From Microbacterium laevaniformans (lineage in GTDB: Bacteria > Actinomycetota > Actinomycetes > Actinomycetales > Microbacteriaceae): 64,000 nt of DNA. The notes under the pieces were generated by a model. That model was given only the letters and a program-made list of their open reading frames with translations, searched no databases and was not told the DNA's origin. Below, piece by piece: positions 44,832-56,828 of the stretch; the stretch's first letter is position 1; each line of letters opens with the position of its first letter. The position numbers and the translations under genes were made by a program. The stretch is from NCBI RefSeq assembly GCF_016907555.1, contig NZ_JAFBCE010000001.1:2356001-2420000 (forward strand). The letters run 5' to 3'.

Positions 44832-44854
44832 GGGTGACAGCCTACGCTGAAGGG
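44832..44854. promoter_or_regulatory. 23-bp bidirectional promoter with overlapping -10 elements
   Basis: Between the two start codons lie AGCCTA (44839-44844, reading TAGGCT for pheA, seven bases from its GTG) and TACGCT (44843-44848, six bases from the lipoprotein GTG). The two hexamers share the TA at 44843-44844. Each -35 region must lie inside the opposing gene. Confidence 0.6.
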
Positions 44855-45490
44855 GTGATCCGCCGATTCTCCCCCCTCGCCGTCGTCACCGCCGCCGTCC
44901 TCGCGCTCGGGTTGAGCGCATGCGCCCCCGTCGAGGAGAAGCCGGCGACCCAGCCCACGCCGACCGGTTCTGCGAGCGCAACCCCGACGCCGACGCCCAC
45001 TCCGACAGCGACGCCCTCGCCGTCGCCCACGGCCGACCTCGCCTGCCTCGTCGGCGCGTGGCACATGGGCCAGGACCAGGTCACCGCGTTCTACAACGAC
45101 GTGAACTCGCTCATGGCGGGATCGGGTGCCACGTTCGCTCCGGTGGGCACCGCGGATCTCATCCTCCGCAAGGACGGGACCTACACGTGGACCCCGGCCG
45201 AGCAGGTCACCGCGAACGTGTCGGGAACGACCATCCTCATCAACTTCAAGGGCTCGATCACGGGAACCTACACGGTCACCGGCAACGGGATCGGCAGCCA
45301 GACCCAGGACACGTCGGGCTTGGAGATCGTCGCGACGATCGACGGCAAGGGCACGGATGCCGGCGCCATCAGCCAGCAGATCTCGGTCGCGCCGATAAGC
45401 GACGCGAAGTACGGGTGCAAGCCCGACACGCTCACGCTCATCAACAAGCTGTCCGACAGCACGGCGACATCGGTCCTGCACCGAGAGTGA
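44855..45490 (+). CDS. Secreted lipoprotein of unknown function
   Basis: A 211-residue lipoprotein. The signal peptide ends in the lipobox LSAC with the lipidated Cys at about residue 23. A threonine-proline-rich linker (about 32-58) spaces the C-terminal domain from the membrane. That domain (ACLVGAWHMGQDQV, ADLILRKDGTYTWTP, ITGTYTVTGNGIG) resembles small lipocalin-like or copper-resistance-like beta domains, but I cannot name it. Its promoter overlaps that of pheA. Confidence 0.75.
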   Translation: MIRRFSPLAVVTAAVLALGLSACAPVEEKPATQPTPTGSASATPTPTPTPTATPSPSPTADLACLVGAWHMGQDQVTAFYNDVNSLMAGSGATFAPVGTADLILRKDGTYTWTPAEQVTANVSGTTILINFKGSITGTYTVTGNGIGSQTQDTSGLEIVATIDGKGTDAGAISQQISVAPISDAKYGCKPDTLTLINKLSDSTATSVLHRE

Positions 45491-45523
45491 GCACGGGCGC
45501 CGCGGCAGTGACAGACTGTGGAC

Positions 45524-47167
45524 ATGAGCCGCGCAGGACAGCCAGCCGAAGCCTCCGACCTCGTCGACATCGATGAGCTCATCGCCGCCTACTACGACCT
45601 CAAGCCCGATCCGGCCGTCGCCGAACAGCGTGTCGCCTTCGGCACGAGCGGCCACCGCGGCTCGTCGCTGAGCACGAGCTTCAACGAGGACCACATCCTC
45701 GCGACCACCCAGGCGATCGTCGACTACCGCACGGCGCAGGGCATCAGCGGTCCGCTCTTCCTCGGTCGCGACACGCACGGCCTGTCGCTTCCGGCAGAGC
45801 GGACGGCGGTGGAGGTCCTGGTCGCCAACGGTGTGGACGTCCGTACCGACTCCCGCGATTCGTGGGTGCCGACACCGGCCCTCAGCCACGCCATCCTCAC
45901 CTACAACCGCGATCTGGCCGCCGACGACCCCGCTCGCGCCGACGGCATCGTAGTCACCCCCTCGCACAACCCGCCGCGAGACGGGGGCTTCAAGTACAAC
46001 CCGCCCCACGGCGGCCCGGCCGACACCGATGCCACCGGCTGGATCGCCGACCGCGCCAATGCCCTCATCGCCGCCGGCCTCGAGGGCGTGCGGCGCACGC
46101 CCTTCAAGGACATCGACGCCGACACCCTCGGTTCGTACGACTTCCGTGAGGGCTATGTCGCCGACCTCGGCAGCATCATCGACGTCGCCGCCATCGCGAA
46201 GGCGGGCGTGCGCATCGGCGCGGACCCCCTGGGCGGCGCCTCGGTCGAGTACTGGCAGTTGATCGGCGACCGCTATGGACTCGATCTCACCGTCGTGAAC
46301 CCCGAGGTCGACCCGACGTGGCGCTTCATGACACTGGACTGGGACGAGAAGATCCGCATGGACCCGTCGTCGCCGTCCGCGATGGCCGCACTCGTGGCGC
46401 GACGCCATGAGTACGACATCCTCACGGGCAACGACGCCGACGCCGACCGCCACGGCATCGTGACGCCGGATGCCGGGCTGATGAACCCGAACCACTACCT
46501 GGCGGTGGCGATCGACTACCTGTACGCGCACCGCCCACAGTGGGCGGCCGACGCCGCCGTCGGCAAGACCCTCGTCTCGTCGATGATCATCGACCGGGTC
46601 GCTGCGGCGCTCGGTCGGCGCCTGCTCGAAGTGCCGGTCGGGTTCAAGTGGTTCGTTCCCGGCCTTCTCGACGGGTCGGTCGCGTTCGGCGGCGAGGAGT
46701 CGGCGGGAGCCTCCTTCCTGCGCTTCGACGGAGGCGTCTGGACGACCGACAAGGACGGCATCCTGCTGTGCCTGCTCGCCGCGGAGATCCTGGCGGTGAC
46801 GGGCAAGACCCCGTCGCAGCGCTACGCGGAGCTCGAGGCGGAGTTCGGCGCCTCCGCCTATCAGCGCGTGGACGCCCCGGCGACGCCGGCGCAGAAGTCC
46901 GCCCTGTCCAAGCTCGCCCCGGAGGCGGTCACCGCGACCGAGCTCGCCGGCGAGCCGATCACCGCGAAACTGTCGCACGCGCCCGGCAACGGCGCCGCGA
47001 TCGGTGGCCTCAAGGTGCAGACCGAGCACGCGTGGTTCGCGGCACGCCCGTCGGGCACGGAGGACGTGTACAAGCTCTACGCCGAATCGCTGCGGGGCGA
47101 GGAGCACCTGCGCGAGGTGCAGGCCGAGGCCCGCGCCGTCGTCGCGGCCGCGCTGGGCGACGCGTGA
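45524..47167 (+). CDS. pgm: Phosphoglucomutase (alpha-D-glucose-specific)
   Basis: A 547-residue alpha-phosphohexomutase interconverting glucose-1- and glucose-6-phosphate. [11 protein letters not shown] opens the catalytic region, the phosphoserine loop is [12 protein letters not shown] (about 142-153), the metal loop is [10 protein letters not shown], the sugar loop is FGGEESAG, and the phosphate-binding loop is [10 protein letters not shown]. It links glycogen and galactose metabolism, fitting the gal genes 2-6 kb downstream. The ATG at 45524 has CAGACT six bases ahead; a GTG two codons upstream is the alternative. Confidence 0.94.
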   Translation: MSRAGQPAEASDLVDIDELIAAYYDLKPDPAVAEQRVAFGTSGHRGSSLSTSFNEDHILATTQAIVDYRTAQGISGPLFLGRDTHGLSLPAERTAVEVLVANGVDVRTDSRDSWVPTPALSHAILTYNRDLAADDPARADGIVVTPSHNPPRDGGFKYNPPHGGPADTDATGWIADRANALIAAGLEGVRRTPFKDIDADTLGSYDFREGYVADLGSIIDVAAIAKAGVRIGADPLGGASVEYWQLIGDRYGLDLTVVNPEVDPTWRFMTLDWDEKIRMDPSSPSAMAALVARRHEYDILTGNDADADRHGIVTPDAGLMNPNHYLAVAIDYLYAHRPQWAADAAVGKTLVSSMIIDRVAAALGRRLLEVPVGFKWFVPGLLDGSVAFGGEESAGASFLRFDGGVWTTDKDGILLCLLAAEILAVTGKTPSQRYAELEAEFGASAYQRVDAPATPAQKSALSKLAPEAVTATELAGEPITAKLSHAPGNGAAIGGLKVQTEHAWFAARPSGTEDVYKLYAESLRGEEHLREVQAEARAVVAAALGDA

Positions 47168-47185
47168 CACGCACCGATCGCTGAC

Positions 47186-47702
47186 CGCACGAACGGAAGC
47201 GGCCCCGGCGAGGACCAGGAGCATGGCGATGGCCAGAGCCACACCGAACGGGGCCGTGGCGCCGGACGTCGCCAGCGCCGTCGGCGCTGCCCTCACCGTG
47301 ACCGCGTACCACCCGATCACCGCTCCGGAGGCGTCGGTCACCGCGAGGCGGTGCGCGCCCGCCGGGGCATCCGTCGGAACGGTCACGGCGATCGTTCCCG
47401 CTGCCGAGACGGTTGCGGTGCCGAGGGCTCGCGGCGTCGAGAACAGCCGCCGATGTTGTAGCGGGCGATGTTGAGGTTGAGCCCCTTCTCGCCGAACACC
47501 TTGTCCAGGAGGTCCTGGCGAACCGCCTCCGGGTAGCCACCGGTGGCGTTCGCGAACCAGACCAGGCTGGTCCCCCACCCTTCGAAGGGCTCGGAGGCGT
47601 AGGCGGGGTTGGGGGTGATCGTCACCGTGGGAGGCGCGGATGCCGCTGCCGTCGCGATGTTGACGTCAACACGCGACGTGCCCGGCGCGGCGGCGCCCCC
47701 TC
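47186..47702 (-). pseudogene. GH30 endo-beta-1,6-galactanase, two ends joined by deletion
   Basis: Reading leftward, the N-terminal part of a GH30 glycosidase is clear (VTITPNPAYASEPFEGWGTS, VWFANATGGYPEAVRQDL, GLNLNIARYNIGG). At about 47450 it jumps out of frame to the last 70 residues of a cell-surface protein: a beta domain (TDAPAGAHRLAVTDASGAV), an LATSG sorting-like motif and a hydrophobic tail. The catalytic barrel and the signal peptide are gone. The 536 bases between pgm and glxK hold only this wreck. Confidence 0.78.
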
Positions 47703-47703
47703 A

Positions 47704-48801
47704 TCAGGCCACGCGTGCGACGCCCGCTGCGAGCCGCGCCCCAGCGGCGCGCAGCCATCGTGCGGGATCGGCGAGCGCGGCGTCCGCCGACCCGGCGAGG
47801 TCGGTGAGCGCGATCGCCGCGCAGAACGCGGTCGCATCCACCGCGGGGGCGACCCGTCCGGCGACGAGCGCCGTCGGCACTCCGGCCGCACCGGCCGCCG
47901 CGGCGACCACGGAGGGGGCCTTTCCGGCCGCGGACTGATCGTCGTAGGCCCCCTCACCCGTGACGACGAGATCGGCGGTCGCGGCGGCCTCGACCAGCCC
48001 CACGAGGCGGGCGATCTCCTCAGCGCCCGAGACGAGCCGCGCCCCCCAGGTCAGCAGGGCGAAGCCGGTGCCTCCCGCCGCGCCCGCGCCCGCCACCATC
48101 GGATCGAGCGGGAACAGCGACGCGGCGTGCGCGAGACCCGCCTCTGCGCGGGCGACGTCGTCGATGCCCTTCTGCGGGCCGAAGACCGCGGCCGCACCCG
48201 AGGGACCGAGCAGCGGAGTGGTCACATCGGAGAGCACGACGATGCCGCCGGCAGGAGGCTGTCGCAGCGCAGCGGTGTCGACGTGGGCGATCGCCGCCAG
48301 CCCGCCGGCGCCGTCGGGCACCGCGGCTCCGGCGCCGTCGACGAACCCGGCACCGAGCGCCGAGAGCATACCGACGCCGAGATCGGTGGACGCGCTCGAT
48401 CCGATGCCGAGGACGAGGCGCTCCACACCGTGCTCGAGCGCGGCGGCGATCGCCTCGCCGAACCCGCGCGTCGACGCGTCCCAGGGACGCAACCGGCCGC
48501 CGAGCAGTTCGATCCCGCTCGTCGCCGCGAGCTCGACGACCGCGGTACTGTCCGGCAGCAGCAGCCATGCGGTGTCAACGGGCGTTCCCGCGGGCCCGGT
48601 GACCGTGAGCGGCATCCGCGTCGCGCCCGGGACGGCAGCGGCGAACGCGTCCAACGTCCCCTCTCCCCCGTCGGCCATCGGCCGCAGCACCACGTCGTCG
48701 GCCGGCCGCACCGACCGCCACCCGTCGCGCAGTGCGGCGGCGGCCGCGGCAGCGGGGATCGAGCCCTTGAAGCTGTCGGGGGCGAGCACGACGCGGGTCA
48801 T
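47704..48801 (-). CDS. glxK: Glycerate kinase
   Basis: A 365-residue kinase of the GarK/GlxK family phosphorylating D-glycerate. VVLAPDSFKGSIPA at the start, RPMADGGEGTLDAF (about 40-53), LGIGSSASTDLGVGML and VVTGEGAYDDQSAAGKAP are family signatures. It is monocistronic; TAGCAT lies seven bases before the ATG, giving a leaderless start. Its stop abuts the GH30 remnant. Confidence 0.92.
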   Translation of the reverse strand: MTRVVLAPDSFKGSIPAAAAAAALRDGWRSVRPADDVVLRPMADGGEGTLDAFAAAVPGATRMPLTVTGPAGTPVDTAWLLLPDSTAVVELAATSGIELLGGRLRPWDASTRGFGEAIAAALEHGVERLVLGIGSSASTDLGVGMLSALGAGFVDGAGAAVPDGAGGLAAIAHVDTAALRQPPAGGIVVLSDVTTPLLGPSGAAAVFGPQKGIDDVARAEAGLAHAASLFPLDPMVAGAGAAGGTGFALLTWGARLVSGAEEIARLVGLVEAAATADLVVTGEGAYDDQSAAGKAPSVVAAAAGAAGVPTALVAGRVAPAVDATAFCAAIALTDLAGSADAALADPARWLRAAGARLAAGVARVA

Positions 48802-48869
48802 GGGCGCGATGCTACGCGTTCACCGGCCCGCGGCATCGGTCACCGGCTCGCATCGGGCAGGATGGACAC

Positions 48870-49847
<978 letters not shown>

Positions 49848-49863
49848 TCCCGGCGCGGCGCTG

Positions 49864-49895
49864 CGTTTCGACTCGCTGCGCTCGCTCAACGAACG
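49864..49895. repeat. Intergenic repeat (CGTTTCGACTCGCTGCGCTC type)
   Basis: The sequence reads CGTTTCGACTCGC-TGCGCTCGCTCAACGAACG. I recall near-identical segments scattered between genes in Microbacterium and related genomes, usually after convergent or terminal genes. GCGAGCGCAGCGAG-type arms allow a hairpin. Here it follows galE and abuts the GH51 remnant. Only one copy was noticed in this window. Confidence 0.45.
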
Positions 49896-49904
49896 GCGCT
49901 CCCT

Positions 49905-50240
49905 GACGGATGACCTCCAGCGACTGCGGCCTCACCCGGTAATCGGCATCGGTGATCATCCACGACTCGACGACGGCGAGGGATGCCGCGTCGAGTTCGC
50001 GCAGATCGATCACGAGCTCCGCGGCATCCGACACCGAGCGGTTCACGAAGAACACGCTCGTGTCGGCGTCGTCGGTCGTGACGACCGCGTTGACGGCGGA
50101 CACGTCGCCGAAGCGCGCGCTCTGCACGCGCGGCGCGCCGTCGATCTCGACCCGCCGCGCGGTGCCGCGGCCGAGGCGGGACGTGAGCGAGAAGGGGTAG
50201 AAAGTCGCCTGGCGCCACGCGGGACCACCGGGCTCCGACC
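49905..50240 (-). pseudogene. GH51 alpha-L-arabinofuranosidase, C-terminal remnant
   Basis: Reading leftward: EPGGPAWRQATFYPFSLTSR, GAPRVQSARFGDVSAVNAVV, TSVFFVNRSVSDAAELVIDL and VVESWMITDADY, the C-terminal beta domain of a GH51 arabinofuranosidase. The TIM barrel is absent and the natural stop seems to be replaced by the intergenic repeat. The rest of the 470-base gap between galE and the LacI gene shows no other gene. Confidence 0.72.
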
Positions 50241-50315
50241 GCCGGTGCTGCAGCCGCAGGCCGCCACACCGATCCGCGCCGTCGCCGTCGACTGACCTCG
50301 GCGCAGGCGCCGCGC

Positions 50316-51326
50316 TCAGACCGGCGCGGGGCCGGTGCTGTCGCGCACGATGAGCGGGGCAGGCATCACCGCGCGGGTCGCCCCGGTCGCCGACGTGGAC
50401 TCGAGGTCGTCGCCCTCGTCGAGAAGAGCGGCGACGGCCTGGGCGCCGAGCCGGTCGAAGTGCTGGCGCACCGTCGTGAGAGGAGGCCGGTAGTTGGCCG
50501 CGTCGTCGACGTCGTCGAAGCCGACGACGCTGACGTCTTCGGGCACCCGCGCACCGTGCTCGGCGAGGGCGCGCAGCGCCCCGAGGGCCATCTGGTCGTT
50601 GGCGACGAACAGGGCGGTGCCGACGGCGCCGTCGTCGATGAGTGTCTGGGCTGCCTCGTAGCCGGATGCCGAGGTCCAGGAACCGCGCACGAGCGCGCCG
50701 ACCGGCCGCCCCGCCGCCTCGAGGGTGTCGCGCCATCCGCGCTCGCGCTCGGCGGCCGCGTACGAGGTCGTCGGCCCGGCGATGTGCGCGACCGTGGCGT
50801 GCCCGAGTGCGAGCAGGTGCGCGGTCGCGCCGGCCGCTCCCCCGGCATGATCGGTCTCCACGCCGGCGAACCGGTCGTCGGGCGGCGAGTCGACGACGAC
50901 GAGTCGAAGAGCGGTCGGCAGATCGGCAGAGCGGACGAGCGCGGAGGCTTCGTTGATGACGACCACGCCGTCGACTCCCTGCTCGTTGAGCCGCTGGAGC
51001 GCTTCGGCGGCGTCTCCGGAGCCGATGGCGACCACCGCGACGTCGTGCTCGCGTTCGGCGGCGGCATCGGTCACGGCTTCGAGCATGAGCGAGTTGCCGA
51101 CCGTCGCGAGCGTCGAGACGACGACGCCGATCGTGCCGGACCTCCCCGTCCGCAGCGCCCGGGCGGCGCGGTGGATGCGGTAGCCGCTGCGGGCCATCGC
51201 CTCCTCGACGCGGGCGCGGGTGGCGGGGTCGACCCGCGGGCTGGCGTTGACGACACGAGAGACGGTCTGCGCCGACACCCCCGCGATCCGTGCGACATCC
51301 GCCATCGACGCGCGTTTGTGTGCCAT
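50316..51326 (-). CDS. LacI family regulator, likely controlling galT-galK
   Basis: A 336-residue LacI-type repressor. The helix-turn-helix is SMADVARIAGVSAQTVSRVV (about 7-26) with hinge YRIHRAARALRTGRSGTIGV, followed by a periplasmic-binding-protein-like sugar domain with VVINEASALV, AHIAGPTTSYAAAER and SVVGFDDVDDA. The ATG at 51324-51326 has a GGAGG site, so unlike many neighbours this mRNA has a leader. It is divergent from galT, with an inverted repeat between them; galactose or a galactoside is the probable inducer. Confidence 0.88.
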   Translation of the reverse strand: MAHKRASMADVARIAGVSAQTVSRVVNASPRVDPATRARVEEAMARSGYRIHRAARALRTGRSGTIGVVVSTLATVGNSLMLEAVTDAAAEREHDVAVVAIGSGDAAEALQRLNEQGVDGVVVINEASALVRSADLPTALRLVVVDSPPDDRFAGVETDHAGGAAGATAHLLALGHATVAHIAGPTTSYAAAERERGWRDTLEAAGRPVGALVRGSWTSASGYEAAQTLIDDGAVGTALFVANDQMALGALRALAEHGARVPEDVSVVGFDDVDDAANYRPPLTTVRQHFDRLGAQAVAALLDEGDDLESTSATGATRAVMPAPLIVRDSTGPAPV

Positions 51327-51342
51327 CCCAACCTCCGTGTTG

Positions 51343-51377
51343 ACGATAGCACGCACATAGCCGTATCGTGTTATCGT
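51343..51377. promoter_or_regulatory. Inverted-repeat operator overlapping the galT promoter
   Basis: Arms ACGATAGCACG (51343-51353) and CGTGTTATCGT (51367-51377) match at 10 of 11 positions, 13 bases apart. The right arm covers the -10 region TATCGT (51364-51369) and the galT GTG, six bases later. A bound repressor would block both galT and the upstream region of lacI. Confidence 0.7.
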
Positions 51378-52574
51378 GAACATGCCGGAGCCGCCTCCTC
51401 ACCTCGCCCCCGCGACACCGCCGACGGCCCCCGCGACGCCGCTCGGCGCGGGCGTCGTCAAGCGCCTCACCCGCCTCGCCGACGGGCGCGACCTCATCTA
51501 CTTCGACGACCCCGACACGACCCTCGGCCCCGATCGCGCCCTCGACACGCGCAGCCTCGACCCCCGCCCGGCGACGGCGACCATGCGCCAGGACATCCTC
51601 ACGGGAGACTGGATCTCCGTCGCCGCCGCCCGGCAGAACCGCGCCTTCCTGCCGCCCGCCGAACTCGATCCGCTCGCCCCGCAGACCCCGACCACCCCGT
51701 CCGAGATCCCCTCGCACTACGACGTCGCCGTCTTCGAGAACCGCTCGCCCTCCTTCGGCCCGGCACTGTCCGAGGCGACCGGAGACGCCCCCGCGGCATC
51801 CGATCCCCCGCGCGGGCTCGACGACCTCGCGCACCTGGGCCTCGGTCGCACCCGCACCAGCGTCGGCCGCTGCGAGGTCGTGTGCTTCTCACCGGAGCGC
51901 AGCGGCTCGTTCGGCACGCAGACGCCGACACGCGCACGCACGGTGATCGAGGCGTGGGCCGACCGCACGGCGGCCCTGTCGGCGCTGCCCGGCGTGCAGC
52001 AGGTGTTCCCGTTCGAGAACCGCGGCGAGGCGATCGGTGTCACGCTGCAGCACCCCCACGGCCAGATCTACTCGTATCCGTACATCACCCCGCGCACGAC
52101 CCGACTCCTCGACGCGATCGACCGGACGGCACCGGACCTCTTCGCTCGTATCCTCGCGTTCGAGCAGGAAGGCCCGCGCGTGCTGCTGCGGGGAGAGCAC
52201 TGGACCGCCTTCGTGCCGTTCGCCGCGCGCTGGCCGATCGAGGTGCACCTGCTCCCCCACCGTCACGTGCCGGACTTCGCCGCCCTCGACGACGTCGAGC
52301 GCGACGAACTCGCACCGATCTATCTGCGGCTGCTGCGCGGCATCGATGCCCTCTACGGCGACCCCACGCCCTACATCGCCGCGTGGCATCAGGCCCCGGT
52401 GCACGTGGGCCGCGACACGGTGCGCCTGAACCTGCAGATCACGAGCCCGCGCCGCGCGGCCGACAAGCTCAAGTTCCTCGCCGGATCCGAAGCGGCCATG
52501 GGCGCCTGGATCGGCGACGTCCTCCCCGAGACCGCGGCCGACCGGCTGCGATCTGCCATCGAAGGAGTCCAGCT

Positions 52575-52578
<4 letters not shown>
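51376..52578 (+). CDS. galT: Galactose-1-phosphate uridylyltransferase
   Basis: A 400-residue (or 398 from the ATG at 51382) HIT-superfamily transferase exchanging UMP between UDP-glucose and galactose-1-phosphate. GVTLQHPHGQIYSYP carries the nucleophilic histidine (about 222-226). RQDILTGDWISVAAARQNR, ENRSPSF and FEVHLLPHRH-like IEVHLLPHRH are family motifs. The GTG at 51376 lies six bases after TATCGT and there is no ribosome-binding site, so it is probably leaderless. Its stop overlaps galK. Confidence 0.92.
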
Positions 52579-54586
<2,008 letters not shown>

Positions 54587-54614
<28 letters not shown>

Positions 54615-55895
54615 GCGCCGACCCGCTCCGAGACCGGTACGTCGTAGATCCGCGCCGCCTGCGCCGCACTCCACCGGGTCCATCCGGGATCGCCGCCGGC
54701 GACGAACGCGACCGCGTCGGCGTGCACCGCGTCGGCGAGCTGCGGGGGCGGCGCATCGCCCGCCAGCGGGGCGATGCCCTCGGCATCCAGACAGTCGAAG
54801 AAGAAGGGCACGTCGAGGCAGTGCTCCGCGAATCCGAAGCGCCCCGACGGCCACGAGAATCGGTACATCCAGCTGGGCGCCGCACCGCGCGCATCCGCGA
54901 GCTGCACGTTCTTCTCTCGGAACATGCGGTCGGTGAGATAGCGACCGGCGACGCGCGCCGTCCCGTGCGCGGCGACGTCGCGGTTGGCCGCGAGGTAGGC
55001 GCGGCGCCGTCGTCGTTCCAGCCCGAGACGACCGAGGACGATGCTCCGGGGCACCCAGCGCATCGCCCGGGCCGCGCGCGCGAAGATCATCGTGAACTCG
55101 TCGTCGGTCGTGCCCAGCACGAGCGGCTTGTCCGCTCCCACGCCGGCCGCGAACGACGCGCCGGTCGCGCGCGGCAGCAGCTCGCCGTCGATCTCGGGAC
55201 CGAGGGCGAGCCCGGCAGCGAGCATCTGCGCCGCCGCCTTCGGATCGATCGCGGTCGCCTGCTTCTGCAGCGCGAGCAGGCGTTCCTCGGGGATCGACGC
55301 GAGCCCGTCGCGGTCGGCGGAGACCCCGGCTGCGGCGGCGATCGCGGCGGTGAGCGCCCGAGCGCGCTCGGGCTCCACATCGCCGAGAGCGGCAGACAGC
55401 GACCACACCCGGTGGAACAGGTGCTGTGCCGACGGCATCCCGAGGAGGGTCAGCACGGCACCGCCGCCGGCCGACTGGCCGGCGATCGTCACGCGCGCGG
55501 GATCGCCGCCGAAGGCCGCGATGTTCTCCTGCACCCACTCCAACGCCGCGAGCCAGTCGCGCACGCCACGGTTGGACGGCGCACCGTCGATGTGGCCGAA
55601 GCCGTCCACGCCGAGCCGGTACGAGATGGTCACCACGGCGCCGTCGCGCGCGAAAGCACGTCCGTCGTACCAGGGGCTGGCGGGCGAGCCGGAGAAGAAG
55701 CCTCCGCCGTGGATCCACACGAGCACCGGAAGCCCGGCGGCTCCCGGGAAGGGGGTGAAGACATTGACGTTGAGCGTGCCGTCCCCGGGAATGCTGGGCT
55801 CGGGGATGAGGGTGATCCCGGGGTCACCGCGTTGCCCCGTGGCGCCGAACGCGCACACGTCCGGCGGTGATCAGGATCTCGGGATCGCTCTGCAC
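54587..55895 (-). pseudogene. Type B carboxylesterase with N-terminal deletion and frameshift
   Basis: The main frame (from 55858) has the oxyanion HGGGF (LVWIHGGGFFSGSPASPWY), the nucleophile elbow GQSAGG and a C-terminal region, but begins at TLNVNVFTP, about 100 residues into the fold. Just upstream, in another frame, a typical esterase N-terminus is visible from a GTG at 55895 (QSDPEILITAGRVR). About 60-80 codons between, including the usual FLGIPYAEPP segment, are deleted. A shortened protein could still be made from 55858. Confidence 0.68.
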
Positions 55896-55934
55896 GATCG
55901 GATCATGGCACGGCCCGATCGGGGCCGGAGTCGA

Positions 55935-56828
55935 TCACGGCACGGGCGGTCGCGGCTCGGCCGTCACGATGCGCGCATGCGGCATGCGGCGGCGCATCAC
56001 CGCGATGGCCTCGGGGTTGTCGTCGACGAGCACGGCGTCTCGCCCCAGTGCGCTGCACACCGCCCCCGTGGTGCCGCTGCCGGCGAACAGATCCAGCACG
56101 CGGTCCCCGGGTCGGCTGGACGCCTGGACGATCCGACGAAGGATGCCTTCGGGCTTCTGCGTGGGGTAGCCCGTCTTCTCGCGGCCGCTGGTCGGCACGA
56201 TCGTGTGCCACCACACGTCGGTCGGGAGTTTGCCCCGGGCCGCCTTCTCGGCCGTGACGAGCCCGGGGGCCATGTAGGGCTCTCGGTCGACGGCATCCGA
56301 GTCGAACCAGTACCCGCGTGGATCCTTCACGTAGACCAGTATCGTGTCGTGCTTCGTGGGCCACCGGCGGCGGCTCTTGGCGCCGTAGTCGTAGGCCCAG
56401 ATCAGCTCGTTGAGGAAGCACTCCCGCCCGAAGAGCGCGTCCAGCAGCACCTTCGCATAATGGGCTTCGCGATAGTCGAGATGCACGTAGAGCGTGCCGT
56501 CGTCGGCGAGCAGTCGCCACGCCTCGCGCAGGCGCGGCTCCAGGAACTCCCAGTAGTCGTCGAAACGGTCGTCGTAGCGGCGCAGATCGCCGCGCAGGCG
56601 CGCGTAGCTCGTGCCCCGGAAGCCGGTCTTGACCTCGCCGCGCACGCCGCTGCGGTCCGCGGACTCGATCGCCTTGCCTTGCAGACGCCCCGTGTTGAAC
56701 GGTGGGTCGAGATAGATCAGGGTGAACGCGGCATCCGGCAGAGCATGCGCGACCGCGAGGTTGTCGCCGTGGTGGATCTCGACGGCGCCGGAAGGATCGA
56801 CGGCGCCGGATGCCGGTGCGTCGGTCAC
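55935..56828 (-). CDS. Orphan beta-class DNA methyltransferase
   Basis: A 297-residue site-specific amino-methyltransferase. The catalytic DPPF lies at 41-44 and precedes the AdoMet-binding FAGSGTTG (about 248-255), the order of the beta class that methylates adenine N6 or cytosine N4. DDYWEFLEPRLREAWRLLADDG and KPEGILRRIVQASSRPGDRVLDLF support this. No restriction endonuclease gene is adjacent. Its GTG overlaps the stop of the lipoate ligase gene, an unusual partner. It may be a housekeeping or phase-regulating methylase rather than half of a restriction system. Confidence 0.87.
   Translation of the reverse strand: MTDAPASGAVDPSGAVEIHHGDNLAVAHALPDAAFTLIYLDPPFNTGRLQGKAIESADRSGVRGEVKTGFRGTSYARLRGDLRRYDDRFDDYWEFLEPRLREAWRLLADDGTLYVHLDYREAHYAKVLLDALFGRECFLNELIWAYDYGAKSRRRWPTKHDTILVYVKDPRGYWFDSDAVDREPYMAPGLVTAEKAARGKLPTDVWWHTIVPTSGREKTGYPTQKPEGILRRIVQASSRPGDRVLDLFAGSGTTGAVCSALGRDAVLVDDNPEAIAVMRRRMPHARIVTAEPRPPVP

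Noticed and set aside
44828-47578. A 916-codon open frame antisense to pgm and the lipoprotein gene
   Set aside because: It is antisense to well-conserved pgm motifs. Only its first part carries real protein sequence, and that belongs to the GH30 remnant.
55935-56828. A restriction-modification system
   Set aside because: Only the methyltransferase is present; neighbours are a lipoate ligase and an esterase remnant.
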